Assembly: GCA_003524435.1 (NCBI GenBank)
Contig: DQHP01000096.1
Location: 1 to 10,044, forward strand
Length of the DNA: 10,044 bases
Direction of reading: 5' to 3'
DNA from: Microbacterium sp.
GTDB taxonomy: Bacteria > Actinomycetota > Actinomycetes > Actinomycetales > Microbacteriaceae
How positions within the stretch are numbered: the stretch's first letter is position 1; every line of letters begins with the position of its first letter. This document shows positions 5,859-10,044 of this stretch, one piece after another. The notes under the pieces are model-generated. The model searched no databases and was not told where the DNA came from. It saw nothing but the letters and a program-made list of their open reading frames with translations. A program made the translations under genes and the position numbers.

Positions 5859-7076
5859 ATGGTCGCGCACAAGGGCGAATCAGCGCTAAACGTGGTGCCA
5901 GGCACCCTGGGCTGGCTGCGATCCACGAATGACCGTTCCTCCCTGGGCTACCTGCTGGAGCGAGGCCCGCTCACCCGTCAGCAGATCGCCGATCTGACCG
6001 GGCTGTCGAAGCCGACTGCCGGGCAGATGATGGCGCGACTCGTTGCCGCAGGACTCATCATCGAACGACAGGGCGACACGGGTGGCAAGCGCGGTCCGCG
6101 CGCCAAAGAATATGTCGTGCTCACCGAGGGAAATCTCGGACTCGCTGTTGTCGTCGATGCGGGGGGAATGTCGGCTGTTCTCGTCGATGCCGTGGGCACC
6201 GAGTATGAGCCGGTGACCGTTCCACTGCCGCGGCTGGCACAAGAGCGATCCGCTCCTGCTGACGTTCGGCGTGCGCGCACGGCAGTGTGCACGGCAGCGG
6301 GCATTGATGAGGATGCTGTGCGATTCGTGTGCGTGGGTGTGCAAGCATCCGTCGACCAGCGCACCGGAAACCTTGACCTGACCTCCGAGCTTCCTGGCTG
6401 GTCGAGAACCGGTGTCGCGCAAACGCTCGAAGCCGAACTCGGCATGCGCGCTTTCGTGGAAAACGACGTCAAACTCGCGGCTGCCGCCGAGCACGCGGCC
6501 GGTGCCCAACCAGATGATCTCGGTTTCGCGTTGCTGTGGCTCGGTGAGGGCCTCGGTCTCGCAGTGCACTTCGATGGACATGTTCATGGGGGAGCGCAGG
6601 GGCGGGCCGGCGAGATCGGATACCTCCCCATTCCGCACTCTGCGGTGGGAATGGTTGACCGCGCTGATACGCTGCAGGCACTCATGGGCGGGGCAGAAGT
6701 GGCGCGACTCGCGCGTGCCTGCGGCATCAAGAACCGCGGATTCTCTGCGTTGACGCCCGAGCTTGTCCGCACCGCGACAGAGCAGGAGCGTGCCGATTTC
6801 CTCGACCAACTCGCGCGGCGAGTTACCGTCGGCGTGATTCCGGCGCTGGCGCTATTTGACCCGCAACGTGTCGTTATCGGTGGCCCGACCGGGCGGCTCG
6901 GAGGAGAGCGTCTTGCAGAACTCGTGCGCGCAGAAGTGCGCCGCACGACCCCCTGGAACCCTGAGATCGTGGCAACAGTGGTTGCGGACCGCCCTGTGCT
7001 GCGCGGGGCGACCCAGCGTCTGATCGGTGTGATTCGCCAGGACTTCTTCGATCGGGTCGACGCGCTTCCCGACTGA
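5859..7076 (+). CDS. ROK-family transcriptional regulator
   Basis: This encodes 405 residues. A MarR-like winged helix-turn-helix lies at about 28-69 (RGPLTRQQIADLTGLSKPTA, then MMARLVAAGLI), followed by a ROK sugar-binding domain from about 94 to 390. It belongs with NagC/XylR-type regulators, which bind DNA as dimers and respond to sugars or sugar phosphates. The enzyme-type residues look degenerate: the phosphate-loop region reads DAGGMSAVLVD without the usual Thr, ENDVK (201-205) replaces ENDAN, the zinc motif reads GEIGY (251-255) instead of GEIGH, and the CxCGxxGC cysteines are missing. It is therefore a regulator rather than a kinase. GAGGAG (5847-5852) six bases before ATG is a strong ribosome-binding site. 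No sugar-metabolism gene adjoins it, so the regulon is unknown. The stop is followed 30 bp on by the convergent GAP-family gene. Confidence 0.92.
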   Translation: MVAHKGESALNVVPGTLGWLRSTNDRSSLGYLLERGPLTRQQIADLTGLSKPTAGQMMARLVAAGLIIERQGDTGGKRGPRAKEYVVLTEGNLGLAVVVDAGGMSAVLVDAVGTEYEPVTVPLPRLAQERSAPADVRRARTAVCTAAGIDEDAVRFVCVGVQASVDQRTGNLDLTSELPGWSRTGVAQTLEAELGMRAFVENDVKLAAAAEHAAGAQPDDLGFALLWLGEGLGLAVHFDGHVHGGAQGRAGEIGYLPIPHSAVGMVDRADTLQALMGGAEVARLARACGIKNRGFSALTPELVRTATEQERADFLDQLARRVTVGVIPALALFDPQRVVIGGPTGRLGGERLAELVRAEVRRTTPWNPEIVATVVADRPVLRGATQRLIGVIRQDFFDRVDALPD

Positions 7077-7092
7077 AAGTGTGTTGACCGTG

Positions 7093-7110
7093 CGTCACCG
7101 TCACCGTCAC
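7093..7110. repeat. Three tandem copies of CGTCAC over the GAP-gene stop codon
   Basis: CGTCAC occurs three times in a row. On the minus strand this gives three in-frame TGA codons (7109-7107, 7103-7101, 7097-7095), each separated by CGG, the first being the stop of the membrane protein gene. It lies in the 30-bp gap between convergent genes; no clear terminator hairpin is visible there. Confidence 0.7.
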
Positions 7111-7844
7111 CCGATGTTGCCGAGCATGTCGAACAGGCCCAGTTCGACGGCTGCGGCGCGCGCGATGAGAAAGCCGATGATGCCGATGATCCAGGCGGTG
7201 TTCTCTGCTCCCGTACGCTGCATCCAATCGGCAAGACGCTGCAGCGGACGGGCCACGAGGGCAGCAGCGACGACCCGCAGAAGGAGCAGCAGGAGCGCGG
7301 GAACGATCATCACGAGGCAATAGCCGACGAGCGACGCGACGCGCATGACGGGCTCGATGCCGGAATCGGCGAGCATCGTCATCGCCACGATATAAGGCAG
7401 CATCGTCGCCACTTCGACCAGCCCGGCTGCGATCGCCACCGCCATCAGCGCGCGACGGGTCGAGTTGGGGGCCAGCAGGCGCTCGCGCCAGCGAGTGATC
7501 CGGCCGGGCCCTGCTGCCCCTTCGGCCTTGGATGATGTGGGTATGAAGAACGAGCCGACGAGCAGCCCGGCGCCGATGATCAGTCTCACGATCGTGCCAG
7601 CCGGGGATGCGAGAGCGTCAGCGGCGACATCCACGACGTTCACCAGTCCCCACAGGAAAAGCAATCCGATGACGAGATAGAACCCCGCGATCGTCGCGAG
7701 GTACAGGAGCAGCCTGCTCACGCGCACCCTTCCGGGACTGAGAAGAAGGAAGACGGGGATGAGAAGGGTGCCGATGCTGAGGCTGTCGATCAGGGCAAGG
7801 ATAGCTAGCGACAGCAGGAGCGGCGCCCCGGCGAAAAGTTCCAT
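7107..7844 (-). CDS. GAP (Sap/SfLAP)-family integral membrane protein
   Basis: This encodes 245 residues with six probable membrane helices at about 6-35, 43-68, 82-102, 132-157, 168-198 and 215-237. The N-terminal ALIDSLSIGTLLIPVFLLL and the split into two three-helix halves joined by a charged cytoplasmic loop (about 104-130) fit the GAP family (peptidoglycolipid-addressing protein, LysE-like superfamily) common in actinobacteria. In mycobacteria a member is linked to export of cell-surface glycopeptidolipids; what this protein moves is unknown. The ATG at 7844 has only a weak ribosome-binding site. It diverges from the sensor kinase gene across 109 bp, which makes it a candidate target of that system. 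Confidence 0.85.
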   Translation of the reverse strand: MELFAGAPLLLSLAILALIDSLSIGTLLIPVFLLLSPGRVRVSRLLLYLATIAGFYLVIGLLFLWGLVNVVDVAADALASPAGTIVRLIIGAGLLVGSFFIPTSSKAEGAAGPGRITRWRERLLAPNSTRRALMAVAIAAGLVEVATMLPYIVAMTMLADSGIEPVMRVASLVGYCLVMIVPALLLLLLRVVAAALVARPLQRLADWMQRTGAENTAWIIGIIGFLIARAAAVELGLFDMLGNIG

Positions 7845-7917
7845 GGCTCAACGATGTTCGCCTACGAGGCCAGGGGGATCGGGCGAAAGTCGCGAGGGCC
7901 TCTCATCCCTAAGTCGG

Positions 7918-7947
7918 ATGCAACAGGGGTGCGCGGCATGGTTGCAT
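7918..7947. repeat. 7-bp inverted repeat before the sensor kinase
   Basis: ATGCAAC (7918-7924) and GTTGCAT (7941-7947) are perfect inverted copies with 16 bp between them, seven bases before the kinase start codon. The centre-to-centre distance of 23 bp is about two helical turns, compatible with a regulator site such as one for the NarL-type partner. Weak evidence by itself. Confidence 0.35.
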
Positions 7948-7953
7948 GAAGTC

Positions 7954-9141
7954 ATGCACGAGCAGACCGCCAGCCGATTCGGCACCTGGTATCTGCGGCA
8001 TCGATGGTTCCTCGATCCGATCGCGATCATGTTGCTCAGCATCGTGGTCGCCGCATTCGGATTCCGCGGCATCTGGGGATCGTTCTCTGTTCTGTCCGGG
8101 GCGATCTCGCCCTGGTGGGCGCTTGTTCTTGCCGTGCCCGGTTGCGCTTTGATGCTGTTGAAGCGGCGAGCTCCGATGCGCGTGCTCGCCGTCGTCGCGG
8201 TGCTGTTCGTGGTGGATCTTCTTACCATCGGCGGAATCGGAACCCTGCTTGTTCTTCTTGACGTGCTGTGGACCGCTGTCTTCGTGGCGGAACCGCGGAC
8301 ACGACGGTGGCTTCAGTTCACCCTCTTCCTCTCAGTAGTCATCGTCTTCGCTTTTGTGATGTTCTTCGCCGGTGAGCCCTTTTCCATTGCCTTCCTCATC
8401 GCCGTGCAATGGGGGGCGATCTTCGGAACCACCTACTGGTGGGCGGTGGCGCTTTCTCAGGCGAATGAACTCGCTGACTTGCAGCGCTCGCGCGCGGAGG
8501 CTGCCGAGCGCGAATCTGAGCGCGATCGCGCTGAGGCTGTGCGCAGTGAGCGCGAGATGATGGCGCGTGAGCTGCATGATGCTGTTGCGGGTCACGTCAT
8601 GGCCATGGCGATCCGGGCGGAGGCCGCGCTGTCGACCACTCCGGATGAAGCGGGCGATCGTGCGGCGCTTCAGGCGGTGCGTGACGCAGGGCTGGATGCT
8701 CACACGGCACTGCGCAGCATGATCACAGTTCTGCGAAAGGGCGACGGCGAGCTCATTGCGCAGCCGAGGTGGGAAGACCTTGATGGTGTTATTGAAAGCG
8801 CACGCCGCGCAGGGCTCGAGGTGGCACTGTCGCAGACGTCCGAGCGCTTCCCTGTGATCGTGGAGCAGGCAATCGTCAGAATCGTGCGGGAAGCTCTCGC
8901 CAACGGCATCCGGCATGCGGGTGGCGCGCGAGTATCGGTGGACATCACGGCAACAGGCGCCTCCGCGACTGTGCACGTGACGTCGTGGGGAGGCGCTCCG
9001 GTCGCACACGCCCCCGGAAACGGCTGGGGGTTGAGCATGCTCGAAGAACGAGTCAGAGCGCTCGAAGGTGACTTTCGTGCTGGCCCGACTGACGACGGCT
9101 GGACTGTTGCTGCCGAACTGCCCCTGGGAGTCCACTCATGA
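7954..9141 (+). CDS. Sensor histidine kinase (HisKA_3 / DesK-NarX type)
   Basis: This encodes 395 residues from ATG 7954. Five or six membrane helices lie between about 18 and 165 (for example 22-40, 53-69, 75-92, 95-112, 121-139, 143-166) with no large extracytoplasmic sensor, so the signal is probably sensed in or near the membrane. A charged coiled-coil linker (about 170-203) leads to the phosphoacceptor box MARELHDAVAGHVMAM with H208. The HATPase_c domain has its N-box at REALANGIRHAGG (N317) and a glycine-rich GNGWGLSMLEERV region (355-367). The Asp of the usual G1 box is not seen (VTSWGGAP instead), a degeneracy common in actinobacterial members. The frame is open upstream to 7759, but that would overlap the divergent membrane gene. 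The stop overlaps the response regulator start (ATGA). Confidence 0.93.
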   Translation: MHEQTASRFGTWYLRHRWFLDPIAIMLLSIVVAAFGFRGIWGSFSVLSGAISPWWALVLAVPGCALMLLKRRAPMRVLAVVAVLFVVDLLTIGGIGTLLVLLDVLWTAVFVAEPRTRRWLQFTLFLSVVIVFAFVMFFAGEPFSIAFLIAVQWGAIFGTTYWWAVALSQANELADLQRSRAEAAERESERDRAEAVRSEREMMARELHDAVAGHVMAMAIRAEAALSTTPDEAGDRAALQAVRDAGLDAHTALRSMITVLRKGDGELIAQPRWEDLDGVIESARRAGLEVALSQTSERFPVIVEQAIVRIVREALANGIRHAGGARVSVDITATGASATVHVTSWGGAPVAHAPGNGWGLSMLEERVRALEGDFRAGPTDDGWTVAAELPLGVHS

Positions 9142-9806
9142 CCGCTCCCACGGTGCTCCTTGCCGATGACCACGGCGCCATTCGAGAGGGGCTGCGCATC
9201 ATGCTGGAGTCCCACGGCATTCGTGTCGTCGGTGAAGCAGCCGACGGCGAGGTTGCCGTCCGCAACGCCGCGGCGGTAAAGCCCGACGTCGTGCTCATGG
9301 ATCTGCGCATGCCCGGTCGTGATGGCGTCTCCGCCACACGAGAGATCGTCGAGCGCGGCCTCAGTGACGTGCTCGTGCTGACGAGCTTCGATGAGGATGA
9401 ACTGGTGTTCGCGGCGCTCGCCGCGGGGGCGGTGGGCTTCCTCCTCAAGACAGCGGATGCGGAGACGCTCGTTGCTGCGGTGAGAACGGTGGCAGCGGGC
9501 GAGGGCGTGTTGGATCCTCGTGTGACAAGGCGTGCGCTGGCTGCAATCGCGGATGGCGCGGTGGCGGGGGAGAGGTCAGGGCGCGCTGTCGATCTCACCG
9601 CACGAGAGCAGGAGATGCTCGACGGCATTCTCGAGGGGCTTTCGAACGCCCAGATCGGACAGCGGTCGGGAATTTCCGTGCCGACGGTCAAAACTCATGT
9701 GTCGAACGTGTTGTCGAAACTGGGAGCGCGGAGCCGGTCGCATGCGGCCGCGCTCGTTCGCGAGGGGCTCGTGACGCGCGTCGAGCGCTCATCCGACCAG
9801 CGTTGA
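9138..9806 (+). CDS. NarL/FixJ-family response regulator
   Basis: This encodes 222 residues. The receiver domain (about 4-120) has the acidic pocket D10-D11, phosphoacceptor D55 in VVLMDLRMPG, T82 and K104. The LuxR-type HTH (about 151-205) reads LTAREQEMLDGILEGLSNAQ, then GISVPTVKTHVSNVLSKLGA. It is the cognate partner of the upstream kinase, since the two genes share ATGA (9138-9141) and so are translationally coupled. GGGAG at 9126-9130 is its ribosome-binding site. Phosphorylation at D55 should promote dimerisation and DNA binding. Target genes are unknown; the divergent GAP-family gene and the convergent MFS gene are candidates. All key residues are intact. Confidence 0.95.
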   Translation: MTAPTVLLADDHGAIREGLRIMLESHGIRVVGEAADGEVAVRNAAAVKPDVVLMDLRMPGRDGVSATREIVERGLSDVLVLTSFDEDELVFAALAAGAVGFLLKTADAETLVAAVRTVAAGEGVLDPRVTRRALAAIADGAVAGERSGRAVDLTAREQEMLDGILEGLSNAQIGQRSGISVPTVKTHVSNVLSKLGARSRSHAAALVREGLVTRVERSSDQR

Positions 9807-9836
9807 GATGGCCGGCGCTGTGACGGTTGGGTTGCG

Positions 9837-10044
9837 TCAGTGGGTCTGAGTCTCGACCTTCAATGGCTTGGCGGCACCGGATGCCAGACCGGATGCCACG
9901 ACCAGCGCGACCAGGATGAACAGCGTATTCAGCAGGCCGATGTGCTCGCTGATCAGGCCCAGCACCGGGGGGCCACCGAGGAAGGCGACGTAGCCGATGG
10001 TGGCGGCGGCGCTGACGCGGGCGGCGGCCTTGGCAGGGTCATCC
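9837..10044 (-). CDS. MFS-type transporter, C-terminal end (partial)
   Basis: Sixty-eight codons before a TGA at 9839-9837 are visible, and the frame continues past the window edge. The stretch ARVSAAATIGYVAFLGGPPV, then LGLISEHIGLLNTLFILVAL, then a short polar tail ending KVETQTH, fits the last two membrane helices of a major facilitator superfamily permease. ATIGYxxFLxGPPxLGxIA-like sequences are typical of the penultimate helix in actinobacterial MFS drug or metabolite exporters. The substrate cannot be told from this end. It converges on the response regulator gene across a 30-bp gap that holds no clear terminator. Confidence 0.8.
   Translation of the reverse strand, partial: DDPAKAAARVSAAATIGYVAFLGGPPVLGLISEHIGLLNTLFILVALVVASGLASGAAKPLKVETQTH

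Noticed and set aside
7759..7953. Upstream extension of the sensor kinase to 460 residues
   Set aside because: It would overlap the divergent GAP-family gene and its leader; the added residues have no kinase similarity, and ATG 7954 sits directly before the first membrane helix.
1..10044. Mobile element, prophage or CRISPR content
   Set aside because: No transposase, integrase, terminal inverted repeats, att-like duplication or spaced repeat array was seen; composition looks uniform across the genes.

Overview
The window looks like a chromosomal segment of a high-GC actinobacterium, most likely Microbacteriaceae (Microbacterium-like). The reasons are the high GC content with a strong G/C bias at third codon positions, an actinobacterial NucS mismatch endonuclease, a GAP/Sap-family membrane protein, a DesK/NarL-type two-component system and an apparently leaderless promoter. 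No insertion sequence, integrase, CRISPR array, rRNA or tRNA gene is visible. The genus is an inference.

Layout. 1-1133 (minus): a two-gene operon of a small helix-turn-helix protein and a protein with two Clp N-terminal repeats and an SRPBCC domain. It is read from a promoter with two near-identical operator-like repeats. 1270-3309 (plus): an MMPL/RND exporter diverging from that operon, followed by a strong hairpin. 3409-3582 (minus): a CsbD-like stress protein. 3583-4090: about 500 bp without a convincing protein gene but with several dyads, a possible promoter and a strong intrinsic terminator. 4091-4297 (plus): a CspA-type cold-shock protein. 4368-5761 (minus): nucS, then a HAD phosphatase 32 bp downstream. 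5859-7076 (plus): a ROK-family regulator diverging from nucS. 7107-7844 (minus): a GAP-family six-helix membrane protein. 7954-9806 (plus): a sensor histidine kinase and response regulator with overlapping start and stop codons. 9837-10044 (minus): the C-terminal end of an MFS-like transporter that runs off the window.

How the parts may work together. The HTH/Clp_N-SRPBCC operon looks autoregulated: repeats cover its -35 and -10 elements, and the predicted transcript starts at the ATG. The exporter facing it could share control, but nothing proves this. The csbD-csp region looks like a stress-response cluster with unusual regulatory DNA between the two genes. NucS provides non-canonical mismatch repair. 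The kinase/regulator pair diverges from the GAP-family gene across 109 bp and may regulate it.

Most of the window is ordinary core-type actinobacterial gene content. The items most worth following up are the ATPase-less Clp_N-SRPBCC operon with its tandem operator, and the dyad/terminator-rich gap between csbD and csp.
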